Assembly (NCBI GenBank): GCA_945947045.1
Contig: CAMEXG010000040.1
Coordinates: 1 to 13,473 of the forward strand
Direction: 5' to 3'
From: an uncultured Spirochaetales bacterium
Lineage (GTDB): Bacteria > Spirochaetota > Spirochaetia > Sphaerochaetales > Sphaerochaetaceae
DNA: 13,473 bases
Shown: piece after piece, positions 6,918 through 13,405 of the stretch
Position numbering within the stretch: position 1 is the stretch's first letter
Layout: each line of letters starts with the position of its first letter
Notes under the pieces: model-generated
Seen by the model: only the letters and a program-made list of their open reading frames with translations
The model's database searches: none
What the model was told of the DNA's origin: nothing
Program-made: the position numbers and the translations under genes

Positions 6918-7724
6918 TTAGATATAACGTTCTCTCAGGAACTTTATAGTGCGTTCTGCAGCTGTAACAGGATCCGGAATAGGGAAACACTCTACACTGC
7001 ACCAATCTTTATAATTCATTTTACCAAGAGCAGAGAAAATGTCATCCCAATCCATATGGCCGTCGCCGCAGCTAAGACGGTTGGTATCGGCAAAATGGAC
7101 ATATTTGACCATCTCTTTGTTTCTTATGAGAGTCTCTCCGATATGGGCATCCTCAATATTCATATGGAATACATCTGGCATGAGGGCAAAGTTCTTCTTG
7201 TTCATTTTTCTTACAAGCTCTGCACCCTGGTCCACAGAGTTGATGTAGTCGATTTCATATCTGTTGACCGGCTCGAGAATAATAGTGACTCCACGCTTCT
7301 CGGCATAGTCCGCCACTTTTCCCATCAAGTCTAAAAAGAGACCTTCAGCTTCATTTTTATCTCTCTTTCCGATGCTTCCCCTGACTCTTCCCACGTTCAC
7401 AAGTCCACCGAACTCTGAAGCAAGATCCACAAAGCCAGTAAAACTCTTCCAGAGTTCTTCTCTTCTCTCTTTATCTGGGTCTGTAAACATCAAGCCACGG
7501 GCGGCGAAAACCTGCCCTGTGGAAATAGCGGATATTTCAAGACTATTCTTTTTCAGTATGGATCTCAATTCGTCGTGAGTAATTTCATCGCTTTCCTTAA
7601 GGGCGAGTTCCATTCCATCATAGCCAAGGCGATGAATAATCTCTGCGCTCTTTTCAATTCCCCTAAATACAGCAAATGCACTTGGAAGGGCGTTTTCAGA
7701 GGCTACTACTACAGCTAATTTCAT
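6918..7724 (-). CDS. Xylose-isomerase-like TIM-barrel sugar isomerase/epimerase (AP_endonuc_2 fold)
   Basis: A 268-residue TIM-barrel protein of the sugar phosphate isomerase/epimerase superfamily (PF01261), which includes hydroxypyruvate isomerase, tagatose 3-epimerase, UlaE/SgbU and 2-oxo-tetronate isomerase. The four metal ligands are recognisable: Glu151 (ILEPVNRYE), Asp184 with His187 (PDVFHMN), His210 (YVHFADTNR) and Glu245 (SVECFPIP); GDGHMDW follows at 220-226. This pattern supports ketose/oxo-acid isomerisation or C3 epimerisation through a metal-bound enediolate. ATG 7724 is chosen because GAGG lies just upstream; a longer frame to 7862 would run through a terminator and into the dehydrogenase gene. 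It starts right behind an intrinsic terminator and is followed after 9 nt by the LarA-family gene. Hydroxypyruvate isomerase or a tetronate/ketose epimerase are equally plausible. Confidence 0.87.
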   Translation of the reverse strand: MKLAVVVASENALPSAFAVFRGIEKSAEIIHRLGYDGMELALKESDEITHDELRSILKKNSLEISAISTGQVFAARGLMFTDPDKERREELWKSFTGFVDLASEFGGLVNVGRVRGSIGKRDKNEAEGLFLDLMGKVADYAEKRGVTIILEPVNRYEIDYINSVDQGAELVRKMNKKNFALMPDVFHMNIEDAHIGETLIRNKEMVKYVHFADTNRLSCGDGHMDWDDIFSALGKMNYKDWCSVECFPIPDPVTAAERTIKFLRERYI

Positions 7725-7738
7725 TGTTTTCCTCTTAT

Positions 7739-7778
7739 AAAAAAACTGAGACAGCACCCCCTGTCGGAGTACTGTCCC
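7739..7778 (-). terminator. Intrinsic terminator inside the operon, between dehydrogenase and TIM-barrel genes
   Basis: On the minus strand GGGACAGTAC (7769-7778) pairs with GTGCTGTCTC (7748-7757), 10 bp with two G-U wobbles, around an 11-nt loop. AG and then seven T residues (7739-7745) follow. This is the best rho-independent terminator in the window. It begins 7 nt behind the dehydrogenase stop, and its T tract lies 6 nt before the GAGG of the next gene, with no room for a separate promoter after it. Downstream genes must depend on read-through, on a promoter within the dehydrogenase gene, or on regulated antitermination. Confidence 0.85.
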
Positions 7779-7785
7779 GGATAGA

Positions 7786-9078
7786 TTACATTTCTTTGAT
7801 GCCTGATAGATCGCCAGTCTCTGCAGCAAGAAGAACTGGAGCCATATACTCGTCCACATCATCTGCTGTCATAGGAACAGGCATGTTCTGAAGCTTCATC
7901 TTCAAGTCTGGATCCTTAGCAGCTGTGATTGCTCTGACGAAGTGTACATCGTGCTTATAGCCAGGGATGTCTGTAAGCTTTGTAGGAGCATTGATGCTCT
8001 TAGCAAACTCGATCATTGCTTCTGATACTGCTTCTGCTAGTTCTCTTCCTTCCAAAGTATCCATATCTTTTCTTCCAAATCCACGGGAAGCGAAGATAGA
8101 GCCTACAACCTTAAGCTGTGGCTGGATAGCCTTTGAATAGAATACAGCATAGTACGGGTTCATAATACCACAAGCTGTTCCATGGCCAACGATGTCTACA
8201 AGAGAGAATGATGTGAGGTGAGCTCCACTTGTTCCACCTACCATGATTGCATATCCACCAAGGTCTGTTGCAAGACCAATTGCTTCTCTTGCCTTTGTAT
8301 CTTTTGGATTCTCGATAATCTTTCCAGCCCAATCTACAACGAGAGATACTGCTGTCTCACAGAGTTCCTTTGCCATATCGTACTTGTCACCCTTAGCACC
8401 GCAGAATACTTCGAAAGTATGTGCAATTGCATCGAGAGCACCGTCGATTGTAACTCTTACCGGCATTGAGCATGTGACTTCATAGTCAAAGAGGGATGTT
8501 GCAGGAACAATTGCAGGGTCTACAATAAGTTTCTTCTGACCTACAACTGGATCTGTGATATTTGAGTACTTTGTAAGATGAGCACCTGAGGATGCAGATG
8601 TTTCAACAGCAACGACTGGAACAAGTGTAGCACCTGTCTTAGCCAATTCATCTGTAATCTTTCCTGTACCGAAGTAGTAGTCGATTTCAGGAGTTACCTT
8701 TGAGCCGAGTGTTGCAAGTACGGAAGCAGCCTTACAAGCATCGATTGTAGAACCACCACCGATAGCGATGATTGCAGAAGGCTTGTACTGAAGGACATAT
8801 GTTGTGATTCTGTATACGTCTTCTCTCGGAGCGTTGGGCTTAGCGTCTGGGCATACAGCACCGCCGGCAACTTCAACGCCATTCTTTTCAAGGGAAGCGA
8901 GGACTCTGTCTGCAACAGGCTTCATATATGTCATGTTGGAAACAACAAGAACCTTTCCATTATCTCCTGCATAGCCCTTGGCAATTACACCTACTTTATC
9001 AAGGCAGCCAAGTCCACAGACATAGCTGTCACCTTTCCAAGCTTTCAAAAGATCATAAGCTTTCTTAAAGTTATCCAT
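7786..9078 (-). CDS. Iron-containing (group III) alcohol dehydrogenase
   Basis: A 430-residue group III Fe-dependent alcohol dehydrogenase, related to FucO, GldA and butanol dehydrogenases. The NAD(P)-binding IGGGSTIDACKA lies at 106-117. The four expected metal ligands are Asp216 and His220 (GALDAIAHTFE), His287 (TSGAHLTSFS) and His299 (GHGTACGIMNP), so it should be active with Fe2+ or Zn2+. These enzymes reduce aldehydes or ketones to alcohols, or the reverse, with NAD(P)H. At 430 residues it is longer than the usual 380-390, with extra sequence around 120-150. It sits 10 nt behind the transketolase C subunit with AAGGAG before its start. Natural candidate substrates are the short aldehyde or ketone released by the transketolase (glycolaldehyde, dihydroxyacetone or a modified relative). 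A strong terminator follows. Confidence 0.93.
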   Translation of the reverse strand: MDNFKKAYDLLKAWKGDSYVCGLGCLDKVGVIAKGYAGDNGKVLVVSNMTYMKPVADRVLASLEKNGVEVAGGAVCPDAKPNAPREDVYRITTYVLQYKPSAIIAIGGGSTIDACKAASVLATLGSKVTPEIDYYFGTGKITDELAKTGATLVPVVAVETSASSGAHLTKYSNITDPVVGQKKLIVDPAIVPATSLFDYEVTCSMPVRVTIDGALDAIAHTFEVFCGAKGDKYDMAKELCETAVSLVVDWAGKIIENPKDTKAREAIGLATDLGGYAIMVGGTSGAHLTSFSLVDIVGHGTACGIMNPYYAVFYSKAIQPQLKVVGSIFASRGFGRKDMDTLEGRELAEAVSEAMIEFAKSINAPTKLTDIPGYKHDVHFVRAITAAKDPDLKMKLQNMPVPMTADDVDEYMAPVLLAAETGDLSGIKEM

Positions 9079-9088
9079 TTCTTACTCC

Positions 9089-10018
9089 TTATTTGATCAG
9101 AGCCTTAGCTCTTTCAACAATGTTTTCTTTACTGATTCCATACTTGGCCAAGAGGTCGATGTATGGACCTGTTTCTCCAAACTTATCTTCAAATGCAATG
9201 TTGTCGACCTTTGCATTGAGACCACGTCTGAATGCAACTTCTGCCAAGGAAGAAGCAAAACCACCAGCGAGGAGGTGCTCTTCTACTGTCAAAAGTCTAC
9301 CTGTCTTTTCAGCTGATGCAAAGAGGGTCTCAGCGTCCAGAGGCTTAATGAAAGGTACGGAGAACACTTCAGCTTCGATACCTACTTTGCTCAACTCCTC
9401 CGCCGCCTCCATTGCATAGGAAGCTGTAATACCGTTTGCAGCAATAGTAATGTCCTTACCATCTCTCATCTTGATAGCTTTTCCAGCCATGAAAGTATCT
9501 CTGTCTGTATCGATGTCAGGCATAGCGTTTCTGTTAAGTCTGATATATACAGGGTTCTTTCTTGTAAGAGCATAATCAAGTGCAAGTTCAGCCTGATGTG
9601 CATCAGAAGGAACAATTACTTCCATGTTCGGAAGGGAACGGAAGATGGCGATATCTTCAATCGCCTGATGGCTTGCTCCGTCGAAAGAGTCGGAAAGTCC
9701 GCCATAAGCACCTGCGATTACACAAGGAAGGGAGTTATAGCACATATCATTTCTGATCTGGTCTGTACTCTTGAGGCTCAAGAAGATTGCAAATGCGTTG
9801 ATTACAGGATGATAACCGCAAGTCGATAGACCAGCTGCAACACCTGCAAGGTTTCCTTCTGCAACACCTACGTTAAAGAATCTCTCAGGAAATGCCTTGC
9901 CAAACAACGCACTCTTTGTAGAGGAAGAAACGTCTGCATCCAGAACAACCATTTCAGGATGATCTTTTCCAATTGCAGCCATGTGCTTTCCGAAAGCTTC
10001 TCTCATTGCCATGCTCAT
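9089..10018 (-). CDS. Transketolase, C-terminal subunit (split form)
   Basis: A 309-residue C-terminal half of a split transketolase: pyrimidine-binding (PP-like) domain to about residue 170, then the C-terminal Rossmann-like domain. The catalytic Glu that activates thiamine diphosphate is Glu54 in NVGVAEGNLAGVAAGL; many relatives have Gln right after it (AEQN), here Gly. GASHQAIEDIAIFRSLPNM (114-132) is the conserved loop, and VEEH (245-248) marks the second domain. With the N subunit it would transfer two-carbon ketol units between sugars. The ATG overlaps the N-subunit stop as ATGA, so the two are made in equal amounts. GGAGG precedes the start. Split pairs in catabolic operons are often specialised paralogs acting on a particular sugar, not the housekeeping pentose-phosphate enzyme; this operon suggests the same. 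Confidence 0.93.
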   Translation of the reverse strand: MSMAMREAFGKHMAAIGKDHPEMVVLDADVSSSTKSALFGKAFPERFFNVGVAEGNLAGVAAGLSTCGYHPVINAFAIFLSLKSTDQIRNDMCYNSLPCVIAGAYGGLSDSFDGASHQAIEDIAIFRSLPNMEVIVPSDAHQAELALDYALTRKNPVYIRLNRNAMPDIDTDRDTFMAGKAIKMRDGKDITIAANGITASYAMEAAEELSKVGIEAEVFSVPFIKPLDAETLFASAEKTGRLLTVEEHLLAGGFASSLAEVAFRRGLNAKVDNIAFEDKFGETGPYIDLLAKYGISKENIVERAKALIK

Positions 10019-10908
10019 AGTCTTGCCTCCTTTTCTTCTTTATCTTTTCTAAGCTGCTTTATTCCGACTTCATAGTGTTCGTCATCAATCACTGCACCGT
10101 GCCATGTGTTCTTTCCTTCTGAGAAGTCGACACCCTTACCCTTGATTGTGTCGTAGATTACACACTTTGGAACATTTGGAGTTGAATCCAGCCATTCGAA
10201 AGACTTCAAGATATCCGCGGTATTGTTTCCATCGTACTTTTCATCGTTGACAAGCCAACCGAATGCTTCCAGCTTCTCCTTCAAAGGTTCGAGAGGCATG
10301 ATTTCATCCTCTGTTCCGTCAAGCTGGACTTTGTTGTAGTCGACAAGAAGAACGAGATTCTCTACTTTTTCTTTTGCAGCGAACATCAATGCTTCCCAGC
10401 TCTGTCCTTCGTTAAGACAGCCTTCACCTGTCATGACATATGTCTTGTAGTTCTTTCCGCTGAGTTTGGAAGCAAGTGCCATACCAACTGCAACGCTGAT
10501 TCCATGTCCAAGAGCTCCTGTAGACATATCCACTCCAGGGATCTTGTTCATAGCAGGGTGTCCCTGAAGATAGGAACCAAGCTTTCTAAAGGAATGTACA
10601 TCTTCCTGAGGGAAGAAACCTCTTGCTGCAAGAACAGTATAAAGGTTTACGGAAGCATGTCCCTTACTGAGGACAAATCTATCTCTGTCTTCCCATCTTG
10701 GATTCTTCGGATCGATATTGAGTCTATCGAAGTAAAGACAAGTTGTTAATTCCGCACTGGAAGCAGATCCACCCCAGTGTCCTGTTCCACGTTCATGAAG
10801 AACAGTGAACATGTTCTCTCTAAAAGCTGCTGCCATGAAGGCCAGTTCATCAGCACTGTATCTTCTTTTGCCAGCATCAGCCAACAATTCATTTAATTTG
10901 TCACTCAT
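10015..10908 (-). CDS. Transketolase, N-terminal subunit (split form)
   Basis: A 297-residue N-terminal half of a split transketolase carrying the thiamine-diphosphate/Mg2+ (PYR-partner) domain. It shows GTGHWGGSAS (41-50), SKGHAS (81-86), GHP (116-118), TGALGHG (130-136) and the cofactor motif from TGEGCLNEGQ (160-169) to the Asn of DYNKVQLDG (190-198). The first motif is normally GDG; here Asp is replaced by Glu162, which may still bind the metal but is unusual. ATG 10908 is chosen because AGGAGAG lies 7 nt upstream; an in-frame start at 10938 would sit inside the operator palindrome. It is the first gene of the operon, with a promoter and a GTATAC operator just ahead, and overlaps the C subunit by 4 nt. 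The housekeeping role cannot be excluded, but the local regulator and enzyme set argue for a dedicated pathway. Confidence 0.92.
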   Translation of the reverse strand: MSDKLNELLADAGKRRYSADELAFMAAAFRENMFTVLHERGTGHWGGSASSAELTTCLYFDRLNIDPKNPRWEDRDRFVLSKGHASVNLYTVLAARGFFPQEDVHSFRKLGSYLQGHPAMNKIPGVDMSTGALGHGISVAVGMALASKLSGKNYKTYVMTGEGCLNEGQSWEALMFAAKEKVENLVLLVDYNKVQLDGTEDEIMPLEPLKEKLEAFGWLVNDEKYDGNNTADILKSFEWLDSTPNVPKCVIYDTIKGKGVDFSEGKNTWHGAVIDDEHYEVGIKQLRKDKEEKEARL

Positions 10909-10927
10909 GGGCACTCTCCTTTTGTAT

Positions 10928-10939
10928 ATTGTATACAAT
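10928..10939. promoter_or_regulatory. Operator palindrome O1 (perfect 12-bp, GTATAC core)
   Basis: ATTGTATACAAT is a perfect 12-bp palindrome. The TnGTATACnA-like shape with GT/AC halves is typical of GntR/FadR-family operators. It lies directly downstream of the predicted -10 of the operon promoter, at the likely transcription start, and about 20 nt before the transketolase start, so binding should block transcription. A partial extra half-site (TTGTATA, 10922-10928) adjoins it on the gene side. Confidence 0.7.
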
Positions 10940-10967
10940 TTTTACCATAGCATTTTGCCTCTGTCAA
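10939..10967 (-). promoter_or_regulatory. Predicted sigma70-type promoter of the transketolase operon
   Basis: On the minus strand a perfect -35 TTGACA (10962-10967) is 17 nt from TAAAAA (10939-10944), a 4/6 match to the -10 consensus, preceded by TGG. Transcription would begin around 10930-10935, inside operator O1, leaving a leader of roughly 25 nt with the AGGAGAG ribosome site. The weak -10 with a strong -35 suits a regulated promoter. Confidence 0.55.
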
Positions 10968-11084
10968 TCTATTAATTAATCTATAGACAACTTTTTTTGT
11001 TATTTTCTTCACATATCTTTATGGCATCTACCACTTTATCTCTTATATCTTATATATTTCTCATCTTTTTCACTCTATTTTGAA

Positions 11085-11094
11085 ATTGTATACA
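11085..11094. promoter_or_regulatory. Operator-like palindrome O2 (GTATAC core)
   Basis: ATTGTATACA contains the perfect 8-bp palindrome TGTATACA (11087-11094) and shares ATTGTATACA with O1. It lies in the middle of the AT-rich divergent region, about 150 nt from O1 and 48 nt from O3, and overlaps no clear promoter element. It may act as an auxiliary site allowing a regulator dimer to loop or bind cooperatively. Confidence 0.55.
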
Positions 11095-11132
11095 GCTTTA
11101 ATTCTTCGAAAACGCTTTATTTTAATTGTGCT

Positions 11133-11142
11133 TTGTATACAA
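11133..11142. promoter_or_regulatory. Operator palindrome O3 (GTATAC core) before the gntR gene
   Basis: TTGTATACAA is a perfect 10-bp palindrome identical to the central 10 bp of O1. It ends 6 nt before the TTGACA at 11148-11153 and 41 nt before the regulator start, a position suited to autoregulation. Confidence 0.65.
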
Positions 11143-11147
11143 TTTTC

Positions 11148-11181
11148 TTGACAACCCAACACCTCGGTGTTAAGTTATAAT
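11148..11181 (+). promoter_or_regulatory. Possible promoter elements of the gntR gene, with small inverted repeat
   Basis: TTGACA (11148-11153) and TATAAT (11176-11181) are both consensus hexamers, but 22 nt apart, too far for one standard promoter. TATAAT also touches the start codon at 11183. Between them is an inverted repeat, AACACC-TC-GGTGTT (11158-11171). A shorter-spaced weak -10 at 11170-11176 is possible. The true start of transcription cannot be settled by eye. Confidence 0.35.
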
Positions 11182-11182
11182 A

Positions 11183-11812
11183 ATGAAGTTAGTATCTAAG
11201 AGTTTGGCTGATCAAGTTTATGATTTAGTTAAGGAAGAAATATTATCAGGTAAGATTCCTTGTGGAAGTAAGATAAGTGAAGATAGTCTCGCGACTCAGT
11301 TCGGTGTTTCCCGTACACCTATCAGAGAAGCCTTAAAAAGACTCAGCACCTATGGTTTGGTTCAAATGGAACCACGCTCACACTCCTCTGTAATAAGTCT
11401 AAGCAAAAAAGAGTCTGATGATATCGCTGTGTTTAGAATATACTTGGAGAACTTCGCCATCGATCATATAAATGAAGAGAGTTTCAAAAACAACCTTGAA
11501 TCTATATGTCGTTATGCTTCTGATTGCCAGTATGCCCTGGCCATAGGAAACAGAGCGAAAGCCTTCGAATTGGATTCCCTATTCCATCTTTCTCTTGTAG
11601 GTGTTTCAGATAACAGTGCAATGATAGATGTATATGAAAGACTGGATGCAAAGATTCAGCTTTTGCGTATTGAGCAGAATGAGAATAATGAAGAATTATC
11701 TTCTTATTTGTCACAACACATGCAATTAATAGAGCTATTAAAAAGTGGAAAAAAAGAAGAAGCAAAGAGTCTCATGTATGAGCATATCATGCATAATAGA
11801 AATAAGGAGTAG
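11183..11812 (+). CDS. GntR family transcriptional regulator, FadR subfamily (FCD domain)
   Basis: A 209-residue FadR-type regulator. Residues 7-70 form the GntR winged helix-turn-helix (LADQVYDLVKEEILSG, then LATQFGVSRTPIREALKRL with the recognition helix, then the wing GLVQMEPRSHSSV). Residues 78-200 form the all-helical FCD effector domain, with probable metal ligands Asp131, His135, His179 and His201, a set used to bind carboxylate ligands. This fits control of a sugar-acid or hydroxy-acid pathway. It is divergent from the transketolase operon, and three GTATAC palindromes lie between, so it probably represses both units until the effector binds (inference). No Shine-Dalgarno is visible before ATG 11183; an in-frame TTG at 11204 is an alternative start but would cut into the usual N-terminus. 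A small membrane-protein gene follows after 3 nt. Confidence 0.93.
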   Translation: MKLVSKSLADQVYDLVKEEILSGKIPCGSKISEDSLATQFGVSRTPIREALKRLSTYGLVQMEPRSHSSVISLSKKESDDIAVFRIYLENFAIDHINEESFKNNLESICRYASDCQYALAIGNRAKAFELDSLFHLSLVGVSDNSAMIDVYERLDAKIQLLRIEQNENNEELSSYLSQHMQLIELLKSGKKEEAKSLMYEHIMHNRNKE

Positions 11813-11815
11813 AAT

Positions 11816-12322
11816 ATGGGTAGCATTATCGGATACATTCTTCTTTTCATTATGCTGGCTTTCACACTTTTTAATATTTATGCCACGGCGACAAAGAAAA
11901 AGAGAGATCAGGCAAATGAAATAAAATACAATGCACTCTTCGCCCCCATAGATAATGAAATACTTAAGCTGGGCAAGGATTGGAAAGGCAGCCCTACTAT
12001 GCGTCTTATTACAGAGAAAGAAGAAGGCATAGTATGTGTCAGGGATGATGGGAGAAAGAGAGCTGTAATAGCCTGGGACGGAGACTTAAGAACGTTTAGA
12101 TTTAACGAGTTTGGTGGAGCAGAACTAGTTGATGACGAAAGTGGCATCAAAATCTTGGTTCATTTAAGAGATGAAACACTTACTCTCCAGGCCTCCACTG
12201 GAAAGTTTAAGAAAAAGAGCTTCATTGTTAAGTCTATTACAGAAATGGCTAAAGGTTTTGTTGAGTTCTTGAATAAAATAAATGAGATGGAAAGCAAAAC
12301 AACAGAGAAAGAGAAAGAATAG
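11816..12322 (+). CDS. Uncharacterised single-pass membrane protein, second copy (paralog of 3174-3650)
   Basis: A 168-residue protein with no family I recognise. Residues 3-24 form one hydrophobic helix, followed by TATKKKR, then KYNALFAP (37-44), TEKEEGIVCVRDD (66-78), a beta-rich middle, TGKFK (128-132) and a helix with EMAKGFVEFLNK; it ends in a charged Lys/Glu tail absent from the other copy. The first 78 residues align without gaps to the protein at 3174-3650, so the two are clearly paralogs. It starts 3 nt after the gntR stop, with AAGGAG inside the end of gntR, so it is co-transcribed with and probably coupled to the regulator. The likely topology is an N-terminal anchor with the bulk of the protein in the cytoplasm. 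Whether it senses, scaffolds or is unrelated to the catabolic operon cannot be told. Confidence 0.87.
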   Translation: MGSIIGYILLFIMLAFTLFNIYATATKKKRDQANEIKYNALFAPIDNEILKLGKDWKGSPTMRLITEKEEGIVCVRDDGRKRAVIAWDGDLRTFRFNEFGGAELVDDESGIKILVHLRDETLTLQASTGKFKKKSFIVKSITEMAKGFVEFLNKINEMESKTTEKEKE

Positions 12323-12350
12323 AAAGTCTCCTCCTGGTAAGCAAAGATTT

Positions 12351-12381
12351 GGGTGACCACACAAGGGACACCCTATTTTTT
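12351..12381 (+). terminator. Intrinsic terminator after the gntR / membrane-protein unit
   Basis: GGGTG (12351-12355) pairs with CACCC (12369-12373), with a further CC/GG pair inside, and is followed by TA and six T residues (12376-12381). It lies 28 nt behind the membrane-protein stop and directly abuts the stop of the convergent nuclease gene (12381), so it may also help end that transcript. Confidence 0.65.
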
Positions 12382-13367
12382 CATCCAATACTATTTCTAT
12401 ACCTCTCCATACAAATCTTTCTTACTTCAGGAGTCGCTCTGAATTCATCAAGCACACTTTCGAAAGAACAATTATAACGCTTAGAAAGAGATAATGCCAA
12501 CTCATAAGTATTATCGATGCAACCTTCTATTCTAGATTTCTCTTTCTCTTCATTTATCTTTTGCTGATAGATTGAAACCATATCATTTTCCTCCTCATCT
12601 AATTCTTCAACTTCAATATCAATATGCATATACTGAAAGACAATTCTCGCTCCTTGTTTTGAAACCTTTTCCCCTACTATCCAAGGACACTTCTCAATTA
12701 TCTCCTCCATGGTCAACTCGTTCAGAGCACCAGAAACATATGCAAATACGGTTCGAAGCTCAGTTCGAAAACTATACTTCTCTTGATTGTAAATGTATTC
12801 CACAAGGTTGAATACAGCAAGTAGAAGCTTCAGCATATATTCACCAAATACTTTTATAAATGGAGAACTGACTAAAGACGAAAGTGTGGTTGGATTAGGA
12901 AAAGGTTTCTTATCCCAATTACAAACCAGAGTGAGAGTAGGAATAAACTTCTTTGCTGCCAATGAGTTTAACGACAAGGAATCATACATTGAGACTCGAA
13001 TGGGCATATTCTTGTCATATCTACTTTGATCCTCTATACAAATAAGGCACTGATTGCCTTTTTTATCCGTGACATTCTTAGCTACATCTCGGATAAGCTC
13101 TTTTGTAATACAGATACGTGTGTTATCTTCCACAATCTCATCATTCATTTCATAAGTCGTATCTGCATCACTAAGCATATCCGGTGTGATAATCATCTTA
13201 TCGTTGAATATTCCAGATACAAAATCTGAGAATATCTCTGAACGTTTCAGATATTCCTTTACGAGGTTATTGTGAATCTTGGGTTTAGTTTTCTTACCCT
13301 TTTTCACTTTCGACGATTCCTGCCCGCTTCTGACAAGAGGCAACGAGGGTTGCTTGTTTTTTGACAT
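12381..13367 (-). CDS. Rpn-family PD-(D/E)XK nuclease (putative transposase / recombination-promoting nuclease)
   Basis: A 328-residue protein of the Rpn/transposase_31-like PD-(D/E)XK superfamily. After a basic, disordered N-terminus (1-32) comes FSDFVSGIFND (46-56) and SDADT (66-70) with the acidic residue of the fold, then LICIEDQSRYDKNMPIRVSMYD (108-129). Its Glu112-x-Gln114 matches the E-x-Q variant of the active site, and the D...MPIR...Y pattern is characteristic. FIPTLTLV (141-148) is the next core strand. Characterised Rpn proteins are DNA endonucleases that raise RecA-independent recombination; true transposition is unproven. No terminal inverted repeats or target duplications bound this gene. 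ATG 13367 is chosen because AGGAGGGG lies upstream; the in-frame GTG at 13406 overlaps its own GGAGG and is less likely. A charged acidic/coiled segment (252-280) leads to a C-terminal helical part. Confidence 0.82.
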   Translation of the reverse strand: MSKNKQPSLPLVRSGQESSKVKKGKKTKPKIHNNLVKEYLKRSEIFSDFVSGIFNDKMIITPDMLSDADTTYEMNDEIVEDNTRICITKELIRDVAKNVTDKKGNQCLICIEDQSRYDKNMPIRVSMYDSLSLNSLAAKKFIPTLTLVCNWDKKPFPNPTTLSSLVSSPFIKVFGEYMLKLLLAVFNLVEYIYNQEKYSFRTELRTVFAYVSGALNELTMEEIIEKCPWIVGEKVSKQGARIVFQYMHIDIEVEELDEEENDMVSIYQQKINEEKEKSRIEGCIDNTYELALSLSKRYNCSFESVLDEFRATPEVRKICMERYRNSIG

Positions 13368-13405
13368 AGAGCCTACCCCTCCTTTTCTTATTGGAGAGTA
13401 AGACA

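Noticed and set aside
7725..7862. N-terminal extension of the TIM-barrel protein to 7862
   Set aside because: It would run antiparallel to the barrel's normal start, through the intrinsic terminator and 77 nt into the dehydrogenase gene in another frame. GAGG before ATG 7724 and the typical barrel-strand start there decide against it.
8218..8485. Overlapping frames antisense to the dehydrogenase gene (and similar ones over 4985-5496 and 6513-7334)
   Set aside because: All are shadows of genes with full-length family motifs; none has a ribosome site or recognisable domain.
7786..10908. Assignment as a sulfoquinovose (sulfo-transketolase) or D-apiose degradation cluster
   Set aside because: Both use split transketolases, but no sulfo-sugar isomerase, apulose kinase, sulfonate exporter or apiose isomerase is recognisable here, and neither explains the LarA-family and glycerate kinase genes.
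10909..10938. Upstream start of the transketolase N subunit at 10938
   Set aside because: The codon lies in the operator palindrome at the predicted transcription start and has no ribosome site; ATG 10908 has AGGAGAG.
10968..11084. Small RNA or riboswitch in the AT-rich divergent region
   Set aside because: The stretch is low-complexity T/A-rich DNA without stable stems or a known aptamer pattern; only the operator-like palindromes and promoter hexamers stand out.
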